Origin: Membranipora membranacea
Lineage: Eukaryota > Bryozoa > Gymnolaemata > Cheilostomatida > Membraniporidae
DNA: 64,000 bases
Assembly: GCA_914767715.1 (NCBI GenBank)
Contig: OU612069.1
Location: 372,001 to 436,000, forward strand
Direction of reading: 5' to 3'
In this document: positions 1 to 12,541 of the stretch, one piece after another
Numbering within the stretch: position 1 is the stretch's first letter
Layout: each line of letters begins with the position of its first letter
The notes under the pieces: generated by a model
What the model was told of the DNA's origin: nothing
The model's database searches: none
What the model saw: the letters and a program-made list of their open reading frames with translations, nothing else
Position numbers and translations under genes: made by a program

Positions 1-48
1 GTCTGCCGGAACTACAAATCTATACATTATGTTCTTTTTGCACTTAGC

Positions 49-3000
49 ATGGATTCTACTGTAAATTCAGAGAAAAAAGATTCAAATAAGCCTGGAGACA
101 AGTGAGTTAATTACTAAACTATAAACATAAAGCATTGGTTTGGTGATTTTTTGATCCTCTGTTGTCTCATTACTTGTGTTTTGGTTCAATATTTGCCAGA
201 TTATGTTGAGAATTTTTTAAAGAAACATAAATTTCAGTTGCATTGTAAAACCATGGCCTTTTGATTTTTTTCAAGCACGTTATTCACTAAACAATGATGA
301 TGAAGGCAATGTGCATAATATCAGAATTTGGGTACATCAAGTAGTGCAAATTTTCTTTCAAACTGAGGCATCGGAAAGATCTAAGCTTGTGGTCCTTTGC
401 GTCTGGCCGTACCAAAATTACCCTAGCTCTTCAAAAAATATATGTGCCTGTTAGCAAGATCTTTCATTTTCACCTGATATATGTAAGAGCTCGAAGGGAT
501 TAAACTTGTTCAAATTGGGTGAAAAATAAGCAGGCACTACTCATTGCTTTTTATCTATGAGCTATTGGTCTTCTAATACGAAACTATTATTTTTGTTATG
601 CTAGACTAGTGGATAATACACAGGAGACTAAGACAGCCAAGCTACCAAAGGTCGCTCCAAGAGACTCTGAAGCGGGACCAAATGAGCTTTATGTTACATT
701 ATCAGTAGTCACCATAGCTGTTCTATCAACAATTGTAGCACTCGCGATCGGTATTTCAGCCTACAGTCAGAATGCCGCAATGAGGAAAGAACTTTCAGAG
801 CTAAAGACGCGATGTAAGTAACTTCCTTCCCTTAATCGTGACCCCTTGTATTCAACGGAAGCAGTTTTTGATACAAGAGCAGATAGATGATCAAAATAAA
901 CTGAATGAGGGATAAATTACATGTTTCCAGGATTCCATCTGCTAACATGAAAGTTTTTGTATTTTCACTATGAGTTTCCTTCATTATCATAAAAGAGAAC
1001 CAAATTAATTATTGTTGTTTATCTCCCTTGTTTTCTAGTTTCCTCATATGACCTGACAAAGAGGATTAGAATATTGAGGAACGAACTCAACCTAAGATCA
1101 GGTAGATACTGATGTGATGCAAACAGACCAGCTTCGATATTTGAGCTGATAATTTTACTAACTTTAGAATTGATATATTTCATGAACCTTCCCAGTCCTT
1201 TGAGTTAAATTACTGATTTAGACAGTATACTGATATTTTATATTCAAACTGTTTGACCTTTCCAGTCTGCATTCTGTTTTGTGAATATTGCAGAGAGGTT
1301 TACCAAATTTGAAGACAACCTGGATGACTTCAGTAAAAAAACTGAAACAGCTCTAGTGCACTCCAAAAGTCGATTGGAAAACGCTGGTACGGCAATAATT
1401 GAAAGGCAATAACTTCTAATGAAACATTAAAACATTTGCACCAGACAAGGAAAAGCTATAAGTGAATTACTCCTATGTATTTTATTACCTCACAGTATAA
1501 AGGCTAAGCCGTTGAATGGAAGTGTTGCTAATTCAGTCATTGCTTTTACTTTTAGAAAAAAGATTGAAGGAAGTTACTCAACAACTAAAACCAAAAGATT
1601 GCTCCACCAGTAAAACTGGGCGAAAGTTTCAAGGTAGGGTCTAATATGTCAAACAAAATTCTCTCACTGGACGGATTCTCAGATTCTCAGAAAAAACTAA
1701 TTTCCATTCTTGATTTTAATAACCCAAATAGTAGAATTTTAAAGGAACACAACAAAAATATTTAAAGAAATAGTACAAAGCAGCTTCATTTATATCTGTT
1801 CTAAGACTCAATATACAGAAACTGCAGCTGCTTGTACTGGAGACAGTTTGTATTTCAAAACTCTCATGAATAAAATTTCAAGTTACTGATAATGGTTAAC
1901 ACAAACACAGTTGAACTACTCTACTTTGGAATATGCAAGTTCACAATCCGTTTACTATGTATTTTTTTGTATTGAAATCAGAAATATCCATTCAAATAGT
2001 CAGAGCTTGCATGTTCTGTTATTGCAGGACATGACTATACAGTGAACCCGTTGGTTAACACCTGCATATGGCTGATCTCGGTGCAGACTGATTGGGTGGC
2101 CGCCCAGGCAGACTGTAAATCTAAAGGTGCGAATCTCGCTGTGTTCTCAACCGTACAAGAAATTGTATGGTTCAACAATTTTCAAAACAATCCCAAAACA
2201 CCTTCAGGTATGTACAATCATTGTCGATTATATGGATAGATGACTTTGTAGGCTGAAGGTTTTGCTATTACCACAAAAATATCAATTAAACTGTTTCTTT
2301 GCAAGCTATAGTTTTATTCGAATTAATTTAATGGTGTTTCTTGCGGATCTCTGTTTATGAGGATTAAACTAAAGATCTCATGTGTGTCTAGATTCCGTAG
2401 GTGGTTCAGAAGGGCGCATGAAACAAATTTGTATCTCAACTGACACTAGTATCAGCGTGGCACAGATATTTGTGTCTAATACTCAGACTGAGACATCACT
2501 ATGTGCGTTTTGATGTACCATGTCACATGTACATAAACCTGTACTACCCTACAGGACAAAAATTTCACGGAACAGAAAATCGTGATTGTCTTCTCTCGAC
2601 CAAGGTTTCACGGCTTAAAAGGTTCGCTGAGTTGTCCCTTTGCGAAATTTTAAATGGAGTCGCTAAAATCCTATCAAAAGTTAGATGGTACATGAGGGGA
2701 CAACTCTAAGAATTTATCATCTGGAAGAAAAAAATCATGGCACAAACATATCGCGAGAAGACAACTTCGCGAAATCGCGAATTATTTATGCTCATGAAAC
2801 TTTTTGTCCTGTAGGGTATTAAGACCACATCAATCAACAGATTAATGTACACTTTCAGTAGGTGCCCCTAGGTTGGAGCGCACTTCCAGTAGGTGAGTTC
2901 ATTCTTTCCCCTAGGTTGGAGCACACTTTAAGTAGGTGGGTTCATTCTTTCCCCTAGGTTGGAGTGCACTTTCAGTAGATTGGCTCATTCTTTCCCCTAG

Positions 3001-3451
3001 GTTGGAGCACACTTTCAGTAGGTGGGTTCATTCTTTCCCCTAGGTTGGGGCACACTTTCAGTAGGTTGGTTCATTCTTTCCCTTAGGTTGGAACACACTT
3101 TCAGTAGGTGGGTTAATTCTTTCCCCTAGGTTGGAGCACACTTTCAGTAGGTGGGTTCATTCTATCCCCTATGTTGGGATACATTTTCAGTAGGTGGGTT
3201 CATTCATTCCTCTAGGTTGGAGTGCAGATCTCTGGATCGGACTCAGAGCTTTAGGAGGCTGGAGATGGCAAGGTAGACTAGAGAATACTCTCTCAACTGA
3301 TGATGGGGTGTGGGACAATAGCCCACGCAAACCTGGAGGTACCACAGGCAACATATGTGGATATCTATCCACAACTGAAGCTGCAATATGGGACGATGAC
3401 TGCACCGCCCGATATTTTTACTTGTGTGAAGAAGAAGCATGGACCAAGTGA
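49..3451 (+). CDS. Type II membrane C-type lectin, 7 exons (lectin 1)
   Basis: Exons by reading frame and splice sites: 49-101, 605-813, 1039-1101, 1294-1386, 1556-1633, 2028-2207, 3216-3451. They sum to 912 nt (303 aa plus stop). The first intron is phase 2 and all others phase 1. Residues 1-46 form a polar cytoplasmic tail. Residues about 48-70 are one hydrophobic helix, with no signal peptide, so type II topology is inferred. Exons 2-5 are charged, coiled-coil-like stalk modules. The C-type lectin domain spans about residues 166-303, with the fold core WIGLR, WRW, CGY, IWDDDC and YLCE. The EPN/QPD sugar-specificity triplet is not recognisable, so a non-sugar ligand or lost Ca binding is possible. 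YVTL at the membrane edge resembles a YxxPhi motif but may lie inside the helix. The last-exon acceptor is the final unit of a minisatellite; a second in-frame acceptor lies 12 bp downstream (AG at 3226-3227). ATG at 49 is the first in frame and is followed by a good donor. Confidence 0.8.
2547..2816. mobile_element. MITE with CCCTACAGG termini in intron 6 of lectin 1
   Basis: The ends are inverted copies starting CCCTACAGGACAAAAA at 2547 and ending with its reverse complement at 2816. A TA dinucleotide flanks each side (2545-2546 and 2817-2818), as expected for a TA target-site duplication. Similarity continues inward to about 65 bp through a shared TTGTCTTCTC block. At 270 bp with no convincing coding sequence it is a non-autonomous DNA transposon. 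A TA target fits Tc1/mariner-like mobilisation, but the superfamily is inference. Confidence 0.75.
2850..3226 (+). repeat. 43-bp minisatellite duplicating a 3' splice site
   Basis: About eight to nine units of roughly 43 bp run head to tail. Each holds CTTTCAGTAGGTGGGTTCAT followed by TTCTTTCCCCTAGGTTGGAG or a close variant. The pyrimidine run plus TAG before GTTGG is the same context used as the acceptor of the last lectin exon at 3215/3216. That exon therefore starts inside the final unit. Unit length is not a multiple of three, so units cannot extend the reading frame uniformly. Confidence 0.9.
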
Positions 3452-6400
3452 CATACTGGGCTGAATGTGGACAAACAACATGTTGTATTGTAATAATCTT
3501 TTCTTTTTTTTCACTAGTATGTGATTATTGTTAATATAACTTGGTTACCATAAATTGCTATGGTTGTTGAGTTCGCGGTGAGCGCTATCATCAGCAAACA
3601 ATAATCAGCGTGATTGTTTGCAGAGGATGAGGATGAGGTAGTATTCAGAGAATAGGTATAGCAGTCAGAAGAGCCAACCGTAGAGTGCTCATTATGGGGT
3701 GCCGTTTTTAGTCTACAGGGTTGAGCTGGTTTGTGAGCCGAGCCGTACACTCTATCTGCGCTCTGTTGGTACAGCGTTCAGTCAGCATCTCTTCTAGTTT
3801 TTATTTGTCCATCATTTCAAATACCTCAAATGTCCTCAAAACCTGCTGGGATGAAAATGGCATTTGGTTGATATAACATGAGAAAGGCCGAAAATCTGAT
3901 GCGCTTGCTACAAACTTTGTAACAGTGAATGAATTGACACTTTTCAAAGTTCCTCATGTTTTATCCAGCCAACCAAGATCCACAAATATATTCCGAGTCT
4001 CTTTTTCCACTGTTTCATGAAGGCGTGATTTTACATGGTTTATCTTCAATTTGAAAGTGGCATCATGAATTTCGGGAACTCATTTTAAGCGAGTAAATTT
4101 CTATGGTTCTCTTAACCAATTTGGGTCTTGAAAAGCAAAAACATGCTAGCACTTATATTATATTATATTATATTTTTTTTGTTTCCTTCAAGTATAAGCA
4201 AGTATACCATATGGAGAGAGGTATGCAAACTTTTTCAACCATGTGATCTATGCTCAGTCAAGTCAAAACAAAAGCTGTACCAGCATTGACATCATTAGAT
4301 TATAACAATATATTTTTTCTGAATTATTCCCTCATGCAATGTAATGAGAATACTTGGACATCCAAAAACCAGTTGACCGAACAAAAGTTTGTTTGCTTAT
4401 TATGTATGTGTGTTCGATGATACATACTTAGAGTGCTCTTTTCATTCTAGCGATGGGAAATGCAAGATCATCTTACAACAGTCGGCAGAGTATCATTTTA
4501 AAGCTCCCAAGGCAGGGTCATCAAAGAAGAAGAATCATTGTTACCATACCTCGCTAATGTTGATGGCAGTCTTTTACTCATGATCATTTGTACAGGCCTG
4601 CTGAGTTCGGGAAGCAAGGAGGGATAACTGATCATAAATAATAGCTAGGAAACAATCTAGTTCCATTGGTGAATCCTAACTATATCTGATTATAATGTCA
4701 AACTGGTTAGGTGGGAGTTCTTTTATTCAAAGCCATCATCACATCAAGGTCAATATAAACAATCATAGCCAGTACCAATCTTTATTCTATACTTTGCAGA
4801 TACTGATCAGGCAAGACTCCTAACTACAATTCAGACATTTGCCTTACGCCAACTTATTGTTAATGATGGGTAACACGTTGATAAATAATTGTTTTCCAGT
4901 TCTTACCAATCTTAGTGTTATGAAACTTAATTAAGGTATGCCATTTGAAAAATCCGAATATTTGAGTAATTTTGTTGTAGAATTGTAGAGTTGCTTACCC
5001 ATACTTGTTTGCGTATTTACTGATCAGCATTATCCTGATCAGATAGCTCCAACACTTGAGCATATTTCTGACCTGTGATGAGTTGGCTAGATCAGTTTTT
5101 TTCTAAGTTTCTATCTAAATATGGGTTGTCAGGCAGAGGAGCCATGGAAAGCATATTTGGGTATGACACAATAGAGCTTATCGCATGTAATGGATAAAGC
5201 TATGTATGCATTGTAATTGTAAAACTTGTACGCTAGGATCTACCTTTCTAGTGGTTGTTTGGATTGGAAGTAATTTCTTCCAAAGACTATTATCCTTCAT
5301 TTTTCAATATAATAAGGGGGGATGTGTTATTATAAGCAAACTGATCAGGTATAGGAGGCAAAATAGAAAGTATGCTTGCAATACCCAACATATCTAATTA
5401 CCGGCCACATTCATTGTTAAAGTTAGCCTGAGACAGATAGCTATCCGGAACAATTTCAGTTCAAACTCTGGAGAGTCCGTATAATCTGATGACTGATGAT
5501 CTCACTGTGCTGATGTATGCTGCTTGTGTTTTAAGCTGTGTAGTGTACCACCTTAACACAGCTTCTGGTGGTCCAGTGTTTATCTTGGTAATTTTTCGAT
5601 TGGCCGTTGAGATAATCTTTCGTAGTAGCTGTTGTTTGGCCTTGGTTAAGTGGAAGCTGATTTACAGGTTTTTAAGCTTTTATTTTTGTATTGTAAACTA
5701 GATAGAGCAAGAATTTTTCATATCTGCAGACATATTTTTTAATTAATCCTAATTAATTAAATTTTTACGGGGTTCGCACAATACTACGAGAGTCTTTGAT
5801 ACCCTGTGTGAAATGAAAAAAACAGAATGGAAATCAGAGTACCGGTTCCCGAGAAATTCACATGTGAAGTCAATTTTTGCAAAAGTGCACAAGATGACTG
5901 TGAAAATGTATTGATGACGCCTCAAACAGTATAACCAAAGAATGGAAACAAATTTGTGAATTGAGAAAAAACCACTGACAATATTATTAACAAGTGTATA
6001 TACTTTATCGAAGAACAACATTTTCCAACTGGTTAGCTGTATAGACCCTAGTGACACCTCTCGCAGTATTTTGGATTCATTACTCTTAGCGGCACAATGT
6101 TGCAGGGAATGCAAGTTTGATATTTCCAGCATTATTGCGATTGGCTCAGAAGTCATTATTAATGAAGTTTAGCCTTTTTTCATTGGACTTTTATCGATAA
6201 GGTTAACAGACATACAAAACTGCCTTCACTTTGTGATAAGTGTAAACATGGTCCTAATCATGCAAAAAGCTGCACAGGTGAGTTGTAACAGCTGAAGCTC
6301 TACTACCTATATTCAATACTATCTTATTGATAATGACCCAAATAAAAGTGTGTTTACTGATTGATGTTTTGAAATATGCTCTCAACAGAGTAACAAGTAG

Positions 6401-7697
6401 CATGTTTTGCTAGTAGATGTAGAAGTTAAGAACAATAAATGTCCTACTATTGGTCTATTCAGACTCATCAAGAGTGACTGATCATCATACCAGAGCATCG
6501 AAGGGAAAATAAGGTCGGGTTATTCAAATTCACATTTAGGATAATCAGAATAAGAACAGGCATTGCTGTAGTCATATGAGAAGATGCATCTCATAATTGT
6601 TTCAGGTCCATCTGTCTATCTAAATGAAGTAGCTGGTAATATATGCCTCAGATCCCCAGAGAAAATCGCTAGTGTTGAAAGGACCGCTCAAATTTCCAGT
6701 GGTAGTGGGTATGATGATACTGATAGCTATGGATAGGCGCAGTTGGGGGCCTGTGTAGATAACTATAACCTCTTTTTGTGCTATCATATCTCAGTTTGTT
6801 TACTCATTTATAATAATAATCTAATATAATCTTTATTTGTTTATTTATTTGGTACAACAAAGAAATCAAAATGATAATATTCATAAAACTTGCATCCTGT
6901 TGTATTCTTGGATTAAAAATGTATAAAAAAGTATAAAGTTTAATGTAGAAAAGTCTCACTTATATGATATATTTCACAGACTCATTATTGACATAGGAAT
7001 ATAAAAGTGTACGTTCCCTTAGTTTTGTTGGGAACTTAGTGATAGCTCATTGCATCGTCCACACCAGTTATTGATTTTTAATTTTCTGTTACCTTCTATC
7101 GAATCTTTGACAGATGTCAAACAACAAACTACGTGTAATATTATCTGTCAAATGCATCGTTATTCAATGCCATCACTAGCTGCTACACAATACTATGGCA
7201 AGCAAACCTGCTTCACATTCATTTGACCCACTTTAAGTTCTTGTGAAAAGTTCCGCAGGAGATGGGTAGGTGAGGTAGAGGAGGCTCTGCTTGGATCTAC
7301 ATATCTCTTCAAGCGTACCCATATCCTCAGAAAGCTTTCTCTGTCAGATGATATCTTCTGTGATACCAGTGGGTGGAATAGGATAGGATAGGATAGGCAA
7401 GGATAGGCTTTATTTTTTCTTCCATATATCAGAAAATTTGATGCCCTGGAGTGAAAATAATTGTAAAAGTGTCTTGCAATATAGAAATAAGTTGAAAAGA
7501 AAAATTAGACTGGAGCGCTACATGAAAATGCAAAATGGCAATATCACCTTTAATTGTAGTTAGATAAAACATGATGTTTGCGCAGGGGACACAATTATCT
7601 CTCCTCTTCCCATTCAAAAGAGTCATGCACCTCCAGCAGTTTCACCAAAAAAACTGGAAAAATTGATCGATTTTACTATATTATACAGCTGCAGATA
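3452..7697. other. Intergenic, no gene recognised; repeat remnants
   Basis: No exon chain is supportable over 4.2 kb. A 135-codon open frame on the minus strand (5749-6156) lacks domain features and reads like AT-rich chance. 4158-4178 is a TATTA-type microsatellite. 7378-7407 is a GGATA pentamer run. About 4890-5440 is a diverged copy of 62125-62640, listed separately. Confidence 0.5.
4890..5440 (+). repeat. Dispersed repeat, copy 1 (partner at 62125-62640)
   Basis: Shared blocks in the same order and orientation include CTTACCAATCTT, GAGTTGCTTACCCATACTT, ATCCTGATCAGAT and GTTGGCTAGA. A later block around AGAAAGTATG/AGATAGTATG and GAGCCTGAG also matches. Spacing differs by small indels, so this is an old interspersed repeat or duplication. 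No coding frame is conserved between the two copies. Confidence 0.6.
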
Positions 7698-10600
7698 TCA
7701 TATTTTTGTAAGCTTTTCACACAAATAGCGTTTGGTGTCGGAACATGGTGCGTCCCATACTCTGTTCCCAGCTAGTAATTTATATCCACACCCTTGTTCA
7801 TTGTTGTAGTCTGGTTCACCTCTGGCCCATATGGGATCACTTGAGTAGATAGGGTTTGTAACTCTTCCCTGCCACCTCCAACCGTGACCTTTAATGTATC
7901 TTATTCCAATCCAGATGTTCTCCTTCCATTCTAAAGATATGCAAAGTAAAGCAATTGAGGTCAAGTCCACATTGGTAATCCAGTCTTGTAGAATGTATAC
8001 AAAATGTATTAGGATTTCGGGAACCTTGTGTCACTCTTTAGGGGCAGCCCAACCTCTGATTTGTCGTAAACAGGATAATTACATATGAGAATGTACAAGA
8101 ATACGAATAATATATAAACGATGAATACCTGTAGCTGAATGTTTTGTTGTTAGGTATTTACATTGAAGAAAGGGAAGGTAATTCCTCATTCTTGTAGTGG
8201 TTGGTAAGGCCTCAAAGAGACAAAAAAAACTATAAATAATGTTACAAACAAGCAGAGTCTAAATTTTAAGATTACCTGCTGGTGTGCTTCGATTTTGTTG
8301 GTACTGATGAAACCACTCTACAGAAGGTACGGTATCAAACACAGCGAGATACTCTCCAGACCCTTCACATATCTCTCTGGCTGCTTCCCAACTCTCTTTA
8401 TGAGTGACTACTCTGATGCATGTAGAACGCACAGGATTCAGGACATATGGTTCAGGGCACGCTACAAAACAGTAAATGATAATAAAATGATGTTACAGAA
8501 GAATTTGGTTTTGCAATGGTTCCTGTGCTACCTGTCCAGAGACTAAATTGGATTACAGATGATATTGGGAAAAAAAATTTAAAATGAAAGGCTGATCTTG
8601 TACCTTGGGTCTTGGGGTAAAAATGTTGATCTCGGAAATTGAGTTAAATTGAATGAATCAATAATAGTTTTGTCAAATTTGCATTGTAAAAAAATTCTAA
8701 GCACTTCTTGGCATGAATTATTGATGGTTCGAAAAGTGTCTCCCATAAGGAATGGTAACTCCCATTCGCTGCATTGCAATGTCACAGTCTCCTGGAAGTG
8801 CTTTTTTCTTGTAATGCACTTCCGTGGGACTGTGACTTCATTATGCAGAGAACGGGAGTTACCTCTGCTTATGGGAAGAACTTCTTCCACCATCAATAAT
8901 TCATGGCAAGTCAAGCATTTACCATGCAAATCTGATAAAAACTTTATCATATGTGACTGGCTTACTATAACAAGCTTTGGTCTTTGGGTAGGCTTTGACT
9001 GGTGTATTTTTAAACTTACTGTGATGTCCAGTTATTCTGTTTGATGACTCAGTGATGTCATTACTCAATTTTTGAATTTGGATGCTGTTAGCTATAGTTG
9101 TTAGTGATGTATTGGCAATGGCCTGCTCCATGTCTGATACTAGAAAGAGTAGAAAACTTGTCATGCATATGGCGGTCACATCCTTCCACTAAAAAATTAG
9201 CGGCATACCAATTAAGCATTGCAGGCATTGACAGTGATTCTTCAAGAAAATTGATGTGAGAGCTTCAGAGAATGGGATCCTACCAATCCTCACGATCATC
9301 CTTCATTGTAATGAATTGTTATTATTTATTTTGCTACACAGCATGTTCTTTTCAACTTGCTTCTTAAAGCTTGGGAAATTTATATGACAAATTTCCCTCT
9401 CTCTCCCTGTGACAGACAGACATATTTTGGGGGAGCAGAGGAGATATCAATGGTTGTGAGGGTTTGTACCAGACTTTTCTGTTATATAAAACATGAATCC
9501 TCTATTTCTGTGTCGGCCATTGTTGTGTGAATGACATCCTGGTTAGGGCTTAAAACCATCCATGGCAATGTGTGCAGTGGCAGGATCAATAATCACAAAA
9601 ATCCTCCAAACAGGTGACTTTGAAAGATAAAAATTAAAGTTTATCTCAAGCCCAAAGCACTTCAAAATTTGTGTAACTACCAGTCCGAGTAAAGAAATGT
9701 GACTAATATCCTTGTCGGGAAGGATTGTGCATTTACCAGAAAGAAAACACACAAACTGCTGCTAGTGTGGTTTGTAGTTATTAATGTTCTATGCAAAAAC
9801 GGTTTACTCACCTTGCAGTGAAAAGTAGGTCAAATTATCGCTGATGCTGCGAAACTGGTTTGTCAAAGTTTTGAGTTGATCATCCATCTGAGAGTTCTGG
9901 GTCACATGTTCTGTTTGGTCCTCCTTGACTGCCCGCTGAGCCCATAGAAGCTGTACTTTGTTACTCATCATTGTCATATTAGCTTTAGCGTCTTTCAATG
10001 TACTAAGAACACCAGCAACTGCAGCTGCTACCTTCTTCTTATCGATGTCATATGTCATGTTCAATGACTCACCTAAAAAATAAATAGAGTTAATTATAAT
10101 TCCGACTTTTTTTCATTTAAAACTATAATTGTGCTTTGGGTTTGTATTATTTGCTGGGGTAAAAAATTAATGCGAATTACGTGCCAATAATCATAATCTT
10201 TCAATATTTCATAGCGTAATTAGGTGGTTTCTAGCAAAGCCAAGCTTGTAATGAGACTGAGAGCTTTGATACGTTACCAGATAAGGGTCAATCCTACCAA
10301 ACCTTTAAGATGTCCTTATCTAGAAGGTAGGTCTGATGGTGTCATAAACATCTTCCACTACATTCAACGTAAATATCATTAAATCAATACTTTTAAAAAC
10401 ATGAATAAAACTCAAACGCTCACATTTGGATGAGTATATGTTCAGACGTTGGCTCATATTCTGAAGCTGTGTGTTGATGTCAGCGATTTGACCTCTTCCA
10501 TTTTCTGTTATGATAATTTTGTTTTGAGGCTTGCTGTCATCAAGTTTGGTGCTGACTGTTTGATATTTTAGAGTTTTATTGGTTGGCAGTATCATCCCTT

Positions 10601-12541
10601 TCATAACATCCAAGGAGATTGATATGTCTTTATTGAGCTCCACAATCTGATGTAGTAGGGTAGTATTCAAGGCATCAAAGGTATCTGAATGGAATGAAAA
10701 TTAAATCTATCATCGATAATAAACTTTATCTTAATCAAATCAAAGGTTACCATAAAATATATTTTTGATTGATACGAGCAGAGTAGTATGTACTTCCTAT
10801 CAATAGTATCGTTACCAGGCGGGTAGGTCATTATTTTCTGATTTAGCAGGGAGGTTTCTCTCTTTCCTGTCCATGCACCTCAGCTTGCCCCTGCCCTTAC
10901 AATGCTAGCAAAACATTCAACGGTCACTTGCTAGAGCATCTTAGCCTCAGCCGTCACAGCATAATTAACATAGCCACTTTAGCATGATGTAGATTTTGTG
11001 GCTGATCATTTTTTGCCTTCGAGGTATATTGAGAAATAATGTTAGATCAAAATCTAGACCTAGAAAGTACATCAAGCAACAATATTTTCACAAAGATGAC
11101 GTCGCTGTTGTCAATTCGAAAACAAAGTTATCCTGCTTCCTGTTTGGGGTAACGTATTGAATGTTTTGTTACCATTAATTTTGTTGTCCTATACTTTTCT
11201 GTCTGCATTCTTATGTTAGAACAGTGCGGATACAACAAGAACTCACATCCTGTGTCAATACTGTAATTTTATGAAGAATGTGATGCACGCTGTGAAACAC
11301 TTTGTAACAACATGGTTGTTGAGTACATTTTCGGACCTATTAGTTAAGTGCTTTCGATGTACTTCGATATCTTTTTGCACATCTACGTCACAGGTTAAAC
11401 TGGTTTATATGCATCGCAAGTCATTTGAATTGTTTTTTATAAAGTGAGGATTAAAACATGAATACTTGCTATACAATGATCATTATTACCTTCTTAGACA
11501 GGTTATGTCATTACAATTCCTTAGTATAGCTTCAATTCCTTTCTTCAAGCCAGATAAATTTGGTAAAAACAATTTTAAAGGAGCTAAGTATTCCAAAATA
11601 TCAAGTTACAATAGATGATCATTATATCTTCTGAAAGCTAAGGATTGATGCCATGGCATCTGTATGGCAAGATTTTACCTAATTGTGAGCTTGTCTTTTC
11701 TTGTCTGAATGCCTTTGTTTATTGATTTTACTTACCCTTGTTACCATTTTGAATCAGATGATCAGTCACCGGCAAATCCTCTGTCGCATTCAGGTTACTA
11801 GTTGTCCAGACTGCCAACACCAAGGCACTGCCAGCGAGAATGAGATTAACCACCGGTAAGATGGCCAAAATGCGCACAAATTTTCTTGAACTTCGTAGTG
11901 AAATGCGTTTGTGGCTAGCATCCTGTCTCTCCTGAGTAGCCATCAGTGCATCTTCGCAGCCTGGATATTTTTTCAAACAAGTAGTCAGTAAACAGACAGA
12001 TCGAGAAGTAGAACAGAGTAATTGAAACATGCACACTCTCAGTCCAGATGCAATAAGACACGGCTTCACTCGAAAATGCAAAAACATACATCGTTTAGGG
12101 CACTGTGCAAAGAATCAATTATCAAAACTGTTCATAAAGCCGCCAAGAAAATGAATAATCAATGCCCATAAACTCTTATCATCGTTCAAGTAGCATGTGA
12201 TGCATTAAACAAATGAATTGTGGCTTTGATGGCATTGACAATTAACTAGCACACATATATGTATAAGGGTTGGCTCAATTCACCCAGTTTGAGAAGTCGA
12301 ACCAATTGAATTTCAGGCACAAGATCATCTCAGATTCAAGTCTACCCTGAAGATTACTGCTAGTATCAATGTGTCTTTTACCTGCGGCAGAGTGGCCCGT
12401 AGTTTCCTCTGACACTTCGTCGTCTTTCTGAGTTTTATCAGAATCTAACTTGCTGTTGTATTCAAATGTATATGTAGTGGCGCTCACTGGTGCCCCTTGC
12501 TGAGCCGAGCTGCAGGTCTTGGTTGTATTGTTCATCTCCAT
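7698..12541 (-). CDS. Type II membrane C-type lectin, 7 exons (lectin 2)
   Basis: Minus-strand exons: 12382-12541, 11736-11960, 10424-10684, 9812-10072, 9020-9139, 8276-8461, 7698-7930. All introns are phase 1 and the sum is 1446 nt (481 aa plus stop). Residues 1-80 are a polar tail ending in basic residues. About 82-106 form a single transmembrane helix (type II inferred). Residues about 129-342 come from two equal 261-nt exons plus a 120-nt exon, giving a long N-glycosylatable coiled-coil stalk. The lectin domain (about 343-481) has six cysteines, the long-form pattern of three disulfides, plus WIGIR, WRWQG, an EPD triplet, CGY, VWD and YLCE. EPD sits where the EPN/QPD sugar motif normally lies, so Ca-dependent glycan binding is more plausible here than in the other lectins. 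ATG at 12541 begins exon 1; another ATG lies two codons later. Confidence 0.8.
8667..8948. repeat. Foldback element (long hairpin) in an intron of lectin 2
   Basis: Arms 8667-8801 and 8816-8948 are inverted copies, roughly 80% alike by eye, around a 14-bp loop. The centre is GGAAGTGC at 8794-8801 and GCACTTCC at 8816-8823; GAATTATTGATGGT is also mirrored. This explains open frames with similar proteins on both strands here. A transcribed copy would form a ~130-bp imperfect double strand. It lies in the intron between 8461 and 9020. It is probably a foldback or MITE-type transposon. Confidence 0.8.

Noticed and set aside
2470-2709. 79-codon plus-strand frame
   Set aside because: It lies mostly within the 270-bp MITE and has no domain features.
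5749-6156. 135-codon minus-strand open frame
   Set aside because: Rich in F/I/L/S as expected for AT-rich chance frames, with no motif, splice context or partner exon.
7931-7984. Upstream extension of the last lectin 2 exon to a CAAG acceptor at 7984
   Set aside because: It is in frame, but the acceptor at 7930/7931 sits at the same residue as the acceptors of lectins 1, 3 and 4, so the shorter exon is preferred.
8579-9044. Similar 123- and 131-codon frames on opposite strands
   Set aside because: They mirror each other because the DNA is a foldback repeat; coding on either strand is not supported.
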